Below are positions 6,839-15,227 of a stretch of 64,000 nucleotides of DNA, one piece after another. Source of the DNA: Lacicoccus halitifaciens (lineage in GTDB: Bacteria; Bacillota; Bacilli; Staphylococcales; Salinicoccaceae). A program made the position numbers and the translations under genes. Within the stretch, counting starts at the first letter, position 1, and each line of letters begins with the position of its first letter. The notes beneath the pieces were generated by a model. That model did not search any database, was not told the origin of the DNA, and saw only the letters and a list, made by a program, of their open reading frames with translations. The stretch is from assembly GCF_040544485.1 (NCBI RefSeq), contig NZ_JBDZDV010000007.1, positions 1 through 64,000 on the forward strand, given 5' to 3'.

Positions 6839-7945
6839 TTACTTCTGACTTAAAAATCTGAACACTTCCGCCTGCTCCGGCTGTGCGATGTTGTTCTTCA
6901 TATCCGCCGCAGCAAATCCCCGCTCTATGATCTCTTCGATACCGCTATGTCCGATGCCGAGATCTTCGAATGTCACCGCAAGGCCCGTCGCAAGCTTCAG
7001 TTCATCCAGATGCCTGTTCAGATCCCGGGCATCACTGAACCCAATCATCTCCGCATGTGCATCAAGCTTCGGGTTCGCACCTGAATTGATGATGTACCAG
7101 TCGCCTGCGGTGAGCGCACAGGCCTCCCCGTGGGGTACCCCGTAATGGGAAGTCATATAGTAACTCAACGCATGCGACCCCGAGGTGCCGGTCTGTGAAA
7201 CCGCGAGGCCCGCCATCAGGCTTGCGGCCGCCATGTTCTCCCGCACCCCGTTGTTCATTGGTTCATGGTATGCACGCTCAAGATTTTCAAATGCAAGCTT
7301 GGCAGCCGAAACGGCGAGCGCATCCGATATCGGATTATGGGCGGCCGATCCGAGGCAGTCCAGTGCGTGGCAGATGACATCGATGCCCGAGACCGCAGTG
7401 ACCGCAGCCGGACATGTCAAAGTCAGCTCCGGATCCACGATTGCGGCCTTGGGATACAGCCCCTCTCCGGTGAGCGGCACTTTCAGGCTGTTCGCCTCAT
7501 CACTGATGACGCTCACCGGCGTCACTTCGGACCCGGACCCGCTCGTCGTCGGAATGGCGACCACCGGCAGGCTCACCTGAAAATCCGTCCGTTCCAGCAG
7601 ACGATCGATATCGATGCTCTCCAAATAAACCGCTGCGGCCGCCTTTGCGGCATCCATCACTGAACCGCCGCCGATTGCGATCAGGCAGTCCGCTTCATTC
7701 GCCTCCATCACGCGGGCGATGCGCCGGACGTCTTCAAGCGTCGGGTTCGGCGTGATATTGGTCACCACATCTTTGACATCGTCCCCGAGCTGCGACTTCA
7801 CAAGGCGGTCGAGCCCGTTGTCGATCTGGGAAGCCGACATGACGATGACGTACGATGAAAAATTATAAGGCCTGAGCATATCTTCCAGTTCCGAGAATAC
7901 GCCCTGCCCGAAATGTATCCTGACGGGATGCTGATATGAAAACAT
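6839..7945 (-). CDS. Iron-containing alcohol dehydrogenase
   Basis: The 368-residue protein belongs to the group III metal-dependent alcohol dehydrogenases. It has the GGGSVMDAAKA nucleotide motif near residue 95, the metal ligands in GIDVICHALD (Asp-x3-His) and two more histidines in GSHALSYYMTSHYGVPHGEA. It would reduce aldehydes or oxidise alcohols with NAD(P)H in the cytoplasm; the substrate is unclear. ATG at 7945 follows GGGGAGG; a methionine ten codons earlier has no such site. It is probably transcribed alone, as the next genes upstream are separated by a terminator. Confidence 0.9.
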   Translation of the reverse strand: MFSYQHPVRIHFGQGVFSELEDMLRPYNFSSYVIVMSASQIDNGLDRLVKSQLGDDVKDVVTNITPNPTLEDVRRIARVMEANEADCLIAIGGGSVMDAAKAAAAVYLESIDIDRLLERTDFQVSLPVVAIPTTSGSGSEVTPVSVISDEANSLKVPLTGEGLYPKAAIVDPELTLTCPAAVTAVSGIDVICHALDCLGSAAHNPISDALAVSAAKLAFENLERAYHEPMNNGVRENMAAASLMAGLAVSQTGTSGSHALSYYMTSHYGVPHGEACALTAGDWYIINSGANPKLDAHAEMIGFSDARDLNRHLDELKLATGLAVTFEDLGIGHSGIEEIIERGFAAADMKNNIAQPEQAEVFRFLSQK

Positions 7946-8004
7946 GATGTACCTCCCCTTTTCTTTAAATATCATACTACCACCTTTACCCGTCCGTCCG
8001 ATGA

Positions 8005-8032
8005 AAAAAGCACCCCTGAAAAGAGGTGCTTC
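8005..8032 (-). terminator. Terminator of the GlcNAc PTS gene
   Basis: The hairpin AAGCACCTCT / AGGGGTGCTT followed by T on the minus strand lies directly after the PTS gene stop. Confidence 0.7.
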
Positions 8033-8038
8033 ATGAAT

Positions 8039-9541
8039 CTACAGCATTTTCTTCATTTCTTCTGCGACATGTTCGACTTCTGTGCCGACGACGACCTGGA
8101 TGTTGTTTTTGCCCGGTTTCGCAATGCCGTGCACTCCTGCCGCCTTGATCTGCCCCTTGTCCACTTTCGATTCATCGTGGATATTGATGCGGAGGCGCGT
8201 CGTGCAGTAGTCGACCGTGTCGATGTTCTCCTTACCGCCGAGACCGATCAGGATCTGATCTGCCTTACGCGTGTATTTATCATCTGCATTTGAAGGCCGG
8301 ACCGTATCCTCATCCCCGTCATCCGCTGTTGCACCTTCGGTGCTCAAAACCGCGTCATCGCGCCCCGGCGTCTTCAAATCAAGCGCCGGGATGAGCGCCC
8401 TGAAGATGACATAGTACAGGATGAAGAAGAACACACCCTGCACGAGGAGCATCCACGGCTGGTTTGCGACCGGGTTGTTCAGGCTGAGCACCATATCGAC
8501 GAGGCCTGCGCTGAATCCGAATCCTGCGGTCCATTCGAACGTTGCCGCGATGAACATCGAAATCCCGGTGAGCAGCGCATGGACGACGTACAGGAGCGGT
8601 GCAAGGAACATGAATGAAAATTCAAGCGGCTCCGTCACCCCGGTCAGGAAAGCCGTAAGTGATGCCGTGAGCAAAAGCGACCCCGCCGCCTTCTTATATT
8701 TCGATTTTGCGGTGTGGTACATCGCAAGTGCCGCACCCGGCAGCCCGAACATCATGATCGGGAAGAATCCTGCCTGATAACGGCCGGTGATACCCTGTTC
8801 ACCCGATCCCGACAGGAAGTTCGGGATATCGTTGATGCCGACGGTATCCCACCAGAAGATCGAGTTCAGGGCGTGATGCAGCCCCGTCGGAATCAAAAGC
8901 CGGTTCGCAAACCCGTAGATCCCCGCACCAAGCGCACCCATGTTCAATATCCATTCACCGAATGTCACAAGCGCGCCGTAAAGGAGCGGCCATACGAAAA
9001 ATAAAACCAGACTCACGAAAATCATGACGAATGATGCGATGATCGGCACCGCACGGCGGCCGCTGAAGAATGCCAGATACTCAGGCAGCTTCACATCACT
9101 GAACTTGTTGTAGAGTGCTGCCGCAATGAGGCCGGTCACAATGCCAATCAGGACGTTGTTCTCGATGACCCCGAACGCTGCATTCACTTCATCCGGCGAT
9201 GTGCCGGTGTACATTGCGACCGCATCCGCACTGAGCAGCGTGATGACCACAAGGAATGACACGAGCCCCGAAAGTGCCGCAGCACCGCTTTTATCCTTCG
9301 ACATCCCGAATGCAAGACCCACTGCGAATATCAGCGCCAGATAGTTCAGGATCGCATTACCCGCATTGATCAGAATCGCTGCTGCAAGATTGTTCTCCCC
9401 CCAGCCGTCCGGATCGATCGCATAACCGATGCCGAGCAGTATCGCCGCAGCAGGCAGGACCGCAACCGGAAGCATGAATGAACGCCCCATGTTCTGAATG
9501 TAACGAAATGCACCTCTCCCCTTCGTACTTTTCCCCTTCAT
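8039..9541 (-). CDS. nagP: PTS N-acetylglucosamine-specific EIICB
   Basis: This 500-residue membrane permease has an N-terminal EIIC domain (about residues 10-385) with ten or so hydrophobic segments and the glucose-family motifs NRLLIPTGLHHALNS and GVTEPLEFSFMF. A linker follows, then a C-terminal EIIB domain with the phosphorylated cysteine in VDYCTTRLR (about residue 440). It would import and phosphorylate GlcNAc using an EIIA supplied by another protein. It lies divergent to nagA, which supports GlcNAc specificity. The ATG at 9541 follows GGGGGAG; an ATG 14 codons upstream has no ribosome binding site. Confidence 0.92.
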   Translation of the reverse strand: MKGKSTKGRGAFRYIQNMGRSFMLPVAVLPAAAILLGIGYAIDPDGWGENNLAAAILINAGNAILNYLALIFAVGLAFGMSKDKSGAAALSGLVSFLVVITLLSADAVAMYTGTSPDEVNAAFGVIENNVLIGIVTGLIAAALYNKFSDVKLPEYLAFFSGRRAVPIIASFVMIFVSLVLFFVWPLLYGALVTFGEWILNMGALGAGIYGFANRLLIPTGLHHALNSIFWWDTVGINDIPNFLSGSGEQGITGRYQAGFFPIMMFGLPGAALAMYHTAKSKYKKAAGSLLLTASLTAFLTGVTEPLEFSFMFLAPLLYVVHALLTGISMFIAATFEWTAGFGFSAGLVDMVLSLNNPVANQPWMLLVQGVFFFILYYVIFRALIPALDLKTPGRDDAVLSTEGATADDGDEDTVRPSNADDKYTRKADQILIGLGGKENIDTVDYCTTRLRINIHDESKVDKGQIKAAGVHGIAKPGKNNIQVVVGTEVEHVAEEMKKML

Positions 9542-9625
9542 ATTTCTCCCCCTCATTAAAAAATGATAAAATATGTAAAGCATGTAATCTTACCTAAATA
9601 TACCACATAAAATAAAAGGGATAAA

Positions 9626-9642
9626 TCACAATTTTATTGTGA
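9626..9642. promoter_or_regulatory. Palindromic operator candidate upstream of nagA
   Basis: TCACAAT-TTT-ATTGTGA is a perfect 7-3-7 palindrome, ending 25 bp before the nagA start in the nagP/nagA divergent region. It is a plausible regulator site; the cognate repressor is not in the window. Confidence 0.45.
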
Positions 9643-9667
9643 AATTATATTTAAAAAGGAGCCTGCC

Positions 9668-10825
9668 ATGTCTTTGCTGATCACCAATATCACACTCGTC
9701 AGCCACGAAGAGATGCTTGAAAATCACTGGCTGAAGATTGAAGGGGAGAATATTGCCGCCTCCGGACCGATGAGTGAGGTGCCGGCGGCCGCCCGGACAA
9801 TTGACGGACGGGGGCGGCATCTTCTGCCCGGTGCCGTGGAGATCCACATACACGGGGCGGCCGGGGTGGATGCGATGGATGCCGATGAGAATTTTTTGAG
9901 GACGATCAGCCGCCACCTGCCTTCGACCGGCACGACCGCGTTTTTGGCCACCACGATGACTTCATGCCTTGATGACATCCGCGCCGCACTCGAAAATCTT
10001 TCGGGCTACCGGTACACAGGTGGTGCCGAGATGCTCGGCATCCATCAGGAGGGGCCCTTTATTTCCAAAGCCCATCCGGGTGCCCAGGACCCCCGCTTCA
10101 TCCTGCCCCCGGATGTGGAGGCGCTCCGCGAACTGCAGAAAGCTTCCGGTGATCGGATACGCATCATGACTTATGCGCCTGAGGAGGATCCGGGATATGA
10201 ATTGCTGCAGGCGATGGAAGAGCTTGCGATCATCCCATCCGCCGGCCACACGGATGCGGCATACCGCGAGCTCGAGGCTGCACACCGGCACGGACTCGCG
10301 CACATCACCCATCTGTACAACGGCATGCGCGGGCTGCATCACCGGGAACCCGGAGTTGTCGGATACAGTTTCATGGGGGATGCATATGTGGAGATCATCG
10401 CGGACGGCGTGCATTCGAATCCGGAGATGGTGAAGCTCGCCTATGACAATATCACCTCGGACAGGATGATCATGATCACCGATGCGATGCGCGCACAGGG
10501 GTTGGGCGACGGCCGGTATGACCTCGGCGGGCAGGAGGTTTTCGTCGAGGGGAGTGAGGCGCGCCTCGAGGGCGGCACCCTTGCCGGCAGCGTGCTGACG
10601 ATGAAGCAGGCAGTCAAAAACATGTTTGAGTTCACCGGCTGCGGCTGGACCGACATCGTCAAAATGACCTCCTTCAACGCTTTGACATCACTCGGGATGA
10701 TTGACGAGCGGGGGATGCTCCGGCCCGGCCACCCGGCGGACCTTGTGATGTATGATGAAAATAAAGATCTCATGATGACGATCGTGCGCGGGGAAGTTTA
10801 TTATGAGAGCCACACGGATTCGTAA
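9668..10825 (+). CDS. nagA: N-acetylglucosamine-6-phosphate deacetylase
   Basis: The 385-residue amidohydrolase removes the acetyl group of GlcNAc-6-phosphate to give glucosamine-6-phosphate. It shows PGAVEIHIHGAAG (about residues 54-66), the metal ligands in HQEGPF and SAGHTDA, HLYNGM, and the catalytic aspartate in MITDAMRAQG. AAAAGGAG precedes the ATG at 9668. It is divergent from the GlcNAc PTS gene; the next pathway enzyme, nagB, lies 10 kb away. The stop codon sits right at the start of repeat array C. Confidence 0.95.
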   Translation: MSLLITNITLVSHEEMLENHWLKIEGENIAASGPMSEVPAAARTIDGRGRHLLPGAVEIHIHGAAGVDAMDADENFLRTISRHLPSTGTTAFLATTMTSCLDDIRAALENLSGYRYTGGAEMLGIHQEGPFISKAHPGAQDPRFILPPDVEALRELQKASGDRIRIMTYAPEEDPGYELLQAMEELAIIPSAGHTDAAYRELEAAHRHGLAHITHLYNGMRGLHHREPGVVGYSFMGDAYVEIIADGVHSNPEMVKLAYDNITSDRMIMITDAMRAQGLGDGRYDLGGQEVFVEGSEARLEGGTLAGSVLTMKQAVKNMFEFTGCGWTDIVKMTSFNALTSLGMIDERGMLRPGHPADLVMYDENKDLMMTIVRGEVYYESHTDS

Positions 10826-11185
10826 CCTTTGAGGTCTTTGCGGGCTGATATTGCGATTTCGGCACCTGTTTTCGCACCTTCAGGGCAGTTTCGGGCTGAT
10901 GTTGCGATTCCGCCACCTGTTTCCGCAACCTTCGGGACAATCCCGGCACAACGTTGCGATTCCGGCACCTGTTTTCGCAATCTTCGGGGCAATCCCAGGT
11001 CAATGTTGCGATTTCGCCACCTGTTTTCGCAACCTTCGAGACAATCCCGGCACAACGTTGCGATTCCGGCACCTGTTTCCGCAACCTTCGGGGCAATACC
11101 GGGTCAATGTTGCGATTTCGCCACCTGTTTTCGCAACCTTCGAAGCAGTTCCGGGCTGATGTTGCGATTCCGCGACCCGCTCGCG
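10826..11185. repeat. 52-bp tandem repeat array C (TTGCGA family)
   Basis: TTGCGATT recurs at 10851, 10902, 10954, 11006, 11058, 11110 and 11162, so the period is 52 bp apart from one 51-bp step. Units contain CGCAAC-N23-GTTGCG as in array A, but the intervening bases differ. The array begins just after the nagA stop. Open frames here are artefacts of the repeat. Confidence 0.9.
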
Positions 11186-11188
11186 GAC

Positions 11189-11223
11189 AAAATAAAAACA
11201 CCCTATCCGGGTGTCTTTATTTT
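11189..11223. terminator. Bidirectional terminator overlapping a stop codon
   Basis: A stem of 15 positions, AAAATAAAAACACCC paired with GGGTGTCTTTATTTT around TATCC. The stop codon of the minus-strand zinc-ribbon gene (11203-11205) lies in the loop, so the gene's last codons form one arm. Confidence 0.8.
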
Positions 11224-11520
11224 GTAATCATATTGTTTGAAGCGGACGGTCAAAGGGATGACGCCCAGTATATAAACGAGGATGAGGGCACCGGTCAGCA
11301 TGACCGAGGTGCCCATCGGCAGCTGCAGAAGCGGGATGCCGATGAAGACGAGGAGTGCGAGCGCAATGATCGCCACATAGTCGACGATGATCGATGCAGT
11401 GGACGGTTCGATATATGATTTGCAGTCCGGGCATTTCGTCCGCGTCCTCGGTTTCAGTGCATACCCCAGCACTTTCTGCTTATACGTCCACTTATGGCCG
11501 CATATCGGACATTTCGCCAT
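11203..11520 (-). CDS. CxxC-(20)-CxxC zinc-ribbon membrane protein (TIGR04104-like)
   Basis: The 105-residue protein starts with CPICGHKW (Cys4, Cys7) and has CPDC at residues 30-33, the pattern of the cxxc_20_cxxc family. Two hydrophobic helices follow (about residues 45-65 and 70-92). It likely binds one zinc in the cytoplasm and is anchored in the membrane; its role is unknown. Its coding end overlaps the terminator hairpin at 11189-11223. Confidence 0.75.
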   Translation of the reverse strand: MAKCPICGHKWTYKQKVLGYALKPRTRTKCPDCKSYIEPSTASIIVDYVAIIALALLVFIGIPLLQLPMGTSVMLTGALILVYILGVIPLTVRFKQYDYKIKTPG

Positions 11521-11545
11521 GATTCCACCCCGCTCCCCGGTTCGC

Positions 11546-11851
11546 TTACTCTTCGTCGTCGAACTCGTAATAATCCTTCAGGATTTCTTTGATGGAGATT
11601 TTTTCTGATGACTGGACGAGCTTGATGTTGTTGACGACCCTGGCCGCCCCATCTTCACCCAGATGACTGTTCAGTTTCTTCACAAGGTTCAACAGCTCAT
11701 CGATGCTGCCCTCGACCGTCGTCTCCATCGGGCCGACAAAATGTGTAAGCCCGCTGTTCTCGATGATGTCGATGGCACTGTCCACATTTGAAAATGCTTC
11801 ATTCTTATCCGGGTAGTACGGCAGTAACTGGATGCTCATAATGTAATTCAT
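11546..11851 (-). CDS. Thiamine-binding protein family (UPF0045/MTH1187-like)
   Basis: This 101-residue cytoplasmic protein fits the UPF0045/MTH1187 family, with the N-terminal SIQLLPYYP strand, IDIIENSGLTHFVGPMETTVEG in the middle and the C-terminal IKLVQSSEKISI region. Members have a ferredoxin-like fold and bind thiamine or a related ligand; their pathway is not known. AGGAGG lies 8 bp before the ATG. It is a separate gene upstream of the zinc-ribbon gene on the same strand (25 bp gap), so the two may be co-transcribed. Confidence 0.8.
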   Translation of the reverse strand: MNYIMSIQLLPYYPDKNEAFSNVDSAIDIIENSGLTHFVGPMETTVEGSIDELLNLVKKLNSHLGEDGAARVVNNIKLVQSSEKISIKEILKDYYEFDDEE

Positions 11852-11944
11852 GATAAATCCTCCTATTTGGTAATGATCTCTTTAAATTTATGATAACATT
11901 ATTGAAAATGGATGACTATCAATCACATGACTTTTGGAGGTTTT

Positions 11945-12139
11945 ATGGATACTGCAGCTTACAAATGGCTCAACTTTTTACTCACCCTCATCGCAGCAAT
12001 CGCAATCTACTATTTCCTGCACGACAGCATCCCCGCCCAATTTCAGATACCCCTGATGATCGGCCTCGTCATCATCGTCGTCGTCAGCCTCATCGTCGCC
12101 TTCCGGCGCGAAACGCCTGGGAATGGCAGGGATGAATAA
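11945..12139 (+). CDS. Small two-helix membrane protein
   Basis: I do not recognise this 64-residue protein. It has two hydrophobic segments (about residues 7-26 and 33-53) separated by HDSIPAQFQ, and a charged C-terminus RRETPGNGRDE. The ATG at 11945 follows GGAGG with a short 4-bp spacing; upstream methionines in the same frame have no ribosome binding site. A complex terminator follows directly. Confidence 0.6.
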   Translation: MDTAAYKWLNFLLTLIAAIAIYYFLHDSIPAQFQIPLMIGLVIIVVVSLIVAFRRETPGNGRDE

Positions 12140-12141
12140 TA

Positions 12142-12197
12142 AAGAACACCAGTCAACCGGATGAAGCGTGACTTCCGGCGGATCGGTGTTCTTTATT
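12142..12197. terminator. Bidirectional branched terminator
   Basis: The outer stem AAAGAACACC / GGTGTTCTTT encloses an inner CCGGATGAAG / CTTCCGG pair, with T runs outside on both strands. It can end the 64-residue protein gene and the minus-strand transcript from alkA. Confidence 0.75.
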
Positions 12198-12198
12198 T

Positions 12199-12330
12199 TT
12201 ATCCTGAACCAGACCCATCTCCTTGATGTCCGGGGACAAAGGCGTCTTTCAAATGGTCCAGCCTCGGGAACATCTTCATCAGCGGGGAAAGCTCTTTTAC
12301 AGTGATAGTATAGAGGCGGCGCAATTCCAC
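12199..12330 (-). CDS. Candidate small protein downstream of alkA
   Basis: A 43-codon frame runs from a GTG at 12330 to TAA at 12199. AGGAA lies 7 bp upstream. The product would begin MELRRLYTITVKELSPLMKM and end in a glycine/serine tail. Its amino-acid mix looks coding-like (amphipathic helix with hydrophobic heptads), and the stop lies next to a terminator on that strand. It has no homologue that I know of and may be spurious. A 41-bp repeat pair separates it from alkA. Confidence 0.35.
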   Translation of the reverse strand: MELRRLYTITVKELSPLMKMFPRLDHLKDAFVPGHQGDGSGSG

Positions 12331-12357
12331 GATGGTGTTCCTGATTCAATAGATCCT

Positions 12358-12426
12358 CACACACATTGGGACGGTCTGTTACAGCTCCAACAGCTCATCG
12401 CACACATCGGGACAATCCGTTACAGC
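12358..12426. repeat. 41-bp direct repeat pair
   Basis: CACACATTGGGACGGTCTGT (12360) and CACACATCGGGACAATCCGT (12401) are followed by TACAGC and are exactly 41 bp apart. The second copy runs over the alkA stop codon. Confidence 0.7.
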
Positions 12427-13292
12427 GTCTCCCACATATAGAGGGTCGCGTACATGCCGAATTCGCCCCATTGGTCCGTGACTTGATCGATGTACGCCCT
12501 GGAAGGGGCGGCGTCCATGCCGTCGACGAGGCGAATCGCATTTTTGATGCCGGCATCTCCGACCGGTACGGCATTCCTGAACTTAAGCGTGCGCATCAAG
12601 ACGGTATTCGCACTCCACGGCCCGATGCCCCGGTATGATGTCATATCTTTCAGCACTTCGTCATAGTCCTCAAAAGTCTCGAGGCGGGATTTCGAAAGTT
12701 CGCCTGCGTCGACGCTCTTCATCACGTCTTGTATATATTCCGTCTTCCGCCTCGAGATCTGCATCTCCCGCAGCACGTCGCTGTGAATTGCGGCGATTTC
12801 GGCTGCAGGGGGCATCAATAAAAACCGCTCCCCTTTGTATTCAAGGTGGTGCCCGCAATGTTCGATGACCCGCCGCTTCAGGACATATGCAAAACTCATC
12901 GTAATCTGCTGGCCGAGTATCGCCCATAAAAAGGCATCCTCGATTTTGACTTTGCCCACCATCCGGTAGCCACGGCGCTTTTCGACCATCCGGCCGAGGC
13001 GCTGGTCCCGGCGGGCGAACTCATAAAACGACTCCAGGTCATACCCGAGGTCCAGCCATTCGGTGCAGTACGTCCTGATGTCTTCATCAGGCACCCCTTC
13101 ATTGAATAAAACTTCGACCCGCACACTGTCTTCCTTACCAGCAGTCAGTTTCATCAGCACTTTACGGCCGCCGAACCATTCGGCCTTGTAGATCGCGTCA
13201 CCTTTCACCGTATAGAGGCAGTCGTCCTGACGCCGCATATACCTGAGCGTCTCTTCGAAACTGTAGGGGCCGCGCGCTTTGATTTCCATCAT
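12420..13292 (-). CDS. alkA: DNA-3-methyladenine glycosylase II (AlkA-type)
   Basis: The 290-residue protein has an N-terminal TBP-like domain and a helix-hairpin-helix glycosylase domain, with ILGQQITMSFA, the hairpin MTSYRGIGPWSANTVL (about residues 215-230) and the catalytic aspartate in PVGDAGIKNA. It excises alkylated purines such as 3-methyladenine from DNA. It starts with ATGATG, and its first ATG overlaps the stop of the upstream peptidase gene (ATGA), so the two are translationally coupled. A 41-bp repeat ends inside its last codons. Confidence 0.92.
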   Translation of the reverse strand: MMEIKARGPYSFEETLRYMRRQDDCLYTVKGDAIYKAEWFGGRKVLMKLTAGKEDSVRVEVLFNEGVPDEDIRTYCTEWLDLGYDLESFYEFARRDQRLGRMVEKRRGYRMVGKVKIEDAFLWAILGQQITMSFAYVLKRRVIEHCGHHLEYKGERFLLMPPAAEIAAIHSDVLREMQISRRKTEYIQDVMKSVDAGELSKSRLETFEDYDEVLKDMTSYRGIGPWSANTVLMRTLKFRNAVPVGDAGIKNAIRLVDGMDAAPSRAYIDQVTDQWGEFGMYATLYMWETL

Positions 13293-14158
13293 TTCCGGCC
13301 TCTCACAGTGTCACCCTGCACAGGCTCGCGCCCCGAGGCGAACTGGATACGGATGGAGTCGGATGCGTGCGGATCAATGCCGTCCATCACATGGAAATGG
13401 AGATGCGGCGTATCCGAGGCGCCGCTGTTGCCGCACTGTGCAATCATATCGCCGGCCGCCACTTCGTCACCCAGGCCGACCATGATCGAACGGTTCCTGA
13501 GGTGGGCCAGCAGGGAATATTCATTGTTCGCGTGCTCGATGATGACCGCGTTCCCTTCCGGCGCTTCGGTGTTCATCTCGAAAGGCGCATTATCTGCGAT
13601 GCCGTCAAGCACCCGCACCACCGTGCCCGCTGCAGGGGCGGTCACCGGACTGTTGTAGGCGTAGTATGCATTCAAGTCATTGGCGTCGCCGGAATGTGCC
13701 ATGCCGCCCTCTTTTCTGATGAAGTCGTAGGCATAACGCTGGTGTTTATGGGGATAATGGTAGTTCATAAAGTTGTTCGCCCCGCCCCAGAGCACAAACC
13801 ATTCCCCCGTGAACGGCAGCTGGTAGCGGTTGATCGTGAGCACCCGGTCCGTCTTGAATTTTTCATAGATATCGAACTGGATACCGACAATTTCCCCCGC
13901 ATCGTTGAATGCCGTGACGATCATCCGCTCCGTCCCCGAATCCACCCAGCAGAACCGTTTGATGCCCGGCTCGAGCTGCGATTGGTGCTTCAGCTGGAAC
14001 CTGCCCGTGCCGTCACGGAACTCCGATGCGGCCTCCGAGAAATCGTTCATGCTCATCCGGGATTTGAATACGGAGGCCGTCTGCCTGTAGATTCTCTCAA
14101 AGTTGCCGTTTGAAAAATGATAGCCGAACTCTTCAGGATATATATTTTCAGTTGCCAT
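13289..14158 (-). CDS. M23 family metallopeptidase without signal peptide
   Basis: The 289-residue protein has a C-terminal LytM/M23 domain with the zinc ligands in HKHQRYAYD (His-x-x-x-x-x-x-Asp) and TPHLHFHV (His-x-His), and the PAAGTVVRV and GNAVIIEH segments. M23 enzymes usually cut peptidoglycan cross-bridges, but no signal peptide or transmembrane helix is visible, so it may act inside the cell or leave by another route. The N-terminal ~130 residues resemble a small ligand-binding domain (NTF2-like). ATG at 14158 follows GGTGG. It is coupled to alkA. Confidence 0.82.
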   Translation of the reverse strand: MATENIYPEEFGYHFSNGNFERIYRQTASVFKSRMSMNDFSEAASEFRDGTGRFQLKHQSQLEPGIKRFCWVDSGTERMIVTAFNDAGEIVGIQFDIYEKFKTDRVLTINRYQLPFTGEWFVLWGGANNFMNYHYPHKHQRYAYDFIRKEGGMAHSGDANDLNAYYAYNSPVTAPAAGTVVRVLDGIADNAPFEMNTEAPEGNAVIIEHANNEYSLLAHLRNRSIMVGLGDEVAAGDMIAQCGNSGASDTPHLHFHVMDGIDPHASDSIRIQFASGREPVQGDTVRGRK

Positions 14159-14189
14159 ATTACCACCGTCCTTAATGCTTTCATCATAC

Positions 14190-14222
14190 ATAAAAAAAGC
14201 GGACGCGTCACGGCATCCACTT
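14190..14222 (-). terminator. Terminator of the siderophore-binding protein gene
   Basis: GGATGC / GCGTCC hairpin followed by seven T on the minus strand begins right after the gene's stop. Confidence 0.6.
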
Positions 14223-15141
14223 ACTCGAGCTTTTCAATTATAATGCCGGCCTGACCCTCCAGCGAGATGAGGTCATTGGTGATGAAATCCTCCGCTTCGA
14301 CGACGAGCACACGGTCTTCCGGAATCGACAGCGCCGCCGACAATTCCGCCGCAAGGTCCCCTGCTTCAGTGTCGGGGTGTTTATTGACAAGAATATAATC
14401 CGTGCCGAGATCCCGGAGCGCCTCCGGAGTATGCTGCTCGAACGGCGCTGCCTCCCGCAGGCTGCGGAAATCGCCCGCGACATTGAAGCCAAGCAGGTCG
14501 TACATGATCTCGGTGCCGTACGCTGAAAACTCATCATAGATGAAGAACCCCTCCGCGCCTTCGACGAGCACCGCCGCTTCATGTTCAGCGGGGTCGAAGG
14601 TGAGCGCCCGCCTGTGTTCGGTCATCCGTTCCATCCAGTCATCGGTCAACGCTGCAGCCTGGTCCTGCTCACCGAGGATCACACCCATCTTGGCAAGCTG
14701 CATGAGGTAGACGCGGTCCCCGTATGAATTGAAGAATTCATCGTTGTAGTTGAGTGAAATCACCGGGGCGATTTCACCGTACTCCGCCCGGTGCATGTGC
14801 TGGCCGCTGAGGAGGATGAGGTCCGGATCGGCACTGCGCACCGCTTCAAAATCCGCCTCGCCGATGAATGCCACGTCACCCAGATGTTCATTCACAAAAT
14901 GATTGCCGCGCACGCTCTCCGTCACGGCTGCGATATCCCCGTCCAGGAGATGTGCATTGAGCACATCGACCGGCCGCATCAGCACCATGCGCTCCGGATC
15001 GGCGGGGATCTCCACCTCGCCTTCGTTGTCTGTCATGAGCCGGCGCACTTCCCCGTCCCCGGATACACTTGTTTCCCTGAAATTGCTGCAGCCGGTCAGT
15101 ATGAGTACACCCGCCAGCAGCATTAAAATTTTGATCTTCAT
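14221..15141 (-). CDS. Iron-siderophore ABC transporter substrate-binding lipoprotein
   Basis: The 306-residue lipoprotein has a signal ending in LTGC (about Cys18) and a FecB/FhuD-type type III periplasmic-binding fold: VEIPADPERMVLM, DPDLILLSGQ and the long backbone helix between two lobes. It would bind an iron-siderophore or similar chelate outside the membrane. No FecCD permease or ATPase is adjacent, so it must use a transporter encoded elsewhere. ATG at 15141 is 11 bp after AGGAG; a methionine 11 codons further upstream does not give a better signal peptide. Confidence 0.85.
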   Translation of the reverse strand: MKIKILMLLAGVLILTGCSNFRETSVSGDGEVRRLMTDNEGEVEIPADPERMVLMRPVDVLNAHLLDGDIAAVTESVRGNHFVNEHLGDVAFIGEADFEAVRSADPDLILLSGQHMHRAEYGEIAPVISLNYNDEFFNSYGDRVYLMQLAKMGVILGEQDQAAALTDDWMERMTEHRRALTFDPAEHEAAVLVEGAEGFFIYDEFSAYGTEIMYDLLGFNVAGDFRSLREAAPFEQHTPEALRDLGTDYILVNKHPDTEAGDLAAELSAALSIPEDRVLVVEAEDFITNDLISLEGQAGIIIEKLE

Positions 15142-15188
15142 AATTATGAATGCTCCTAAAAAATATCCCCTCAATTATACAATAAAAA

Positions 15189-15211
15189 TAGGCCGGTGCA
15201 TAACCGGCCTT
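15189..15211. terminator. Terminator hairpin
   Basis: AGGCCGGT / ACCGGCCT with a short loop lies between the lipoprotein gene and the PH-like gene. Confidence 0.6.
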
Positions 15212-15227
15212 TCGCAATTCCGCATGT

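Noticed and set aside
10770..11418. Open frames through array C on both strands
   Set aside because: They are produced by the GC-rich 52-bp repeat lacking stops, and have the repetitive composition of the array.
11978..12364. 128-codon minus-strand frame
   Set aside because: It crosses the terminator and the antisense of the 64-residue protein gene; the 43-codon frame in another phase fits the signals better.
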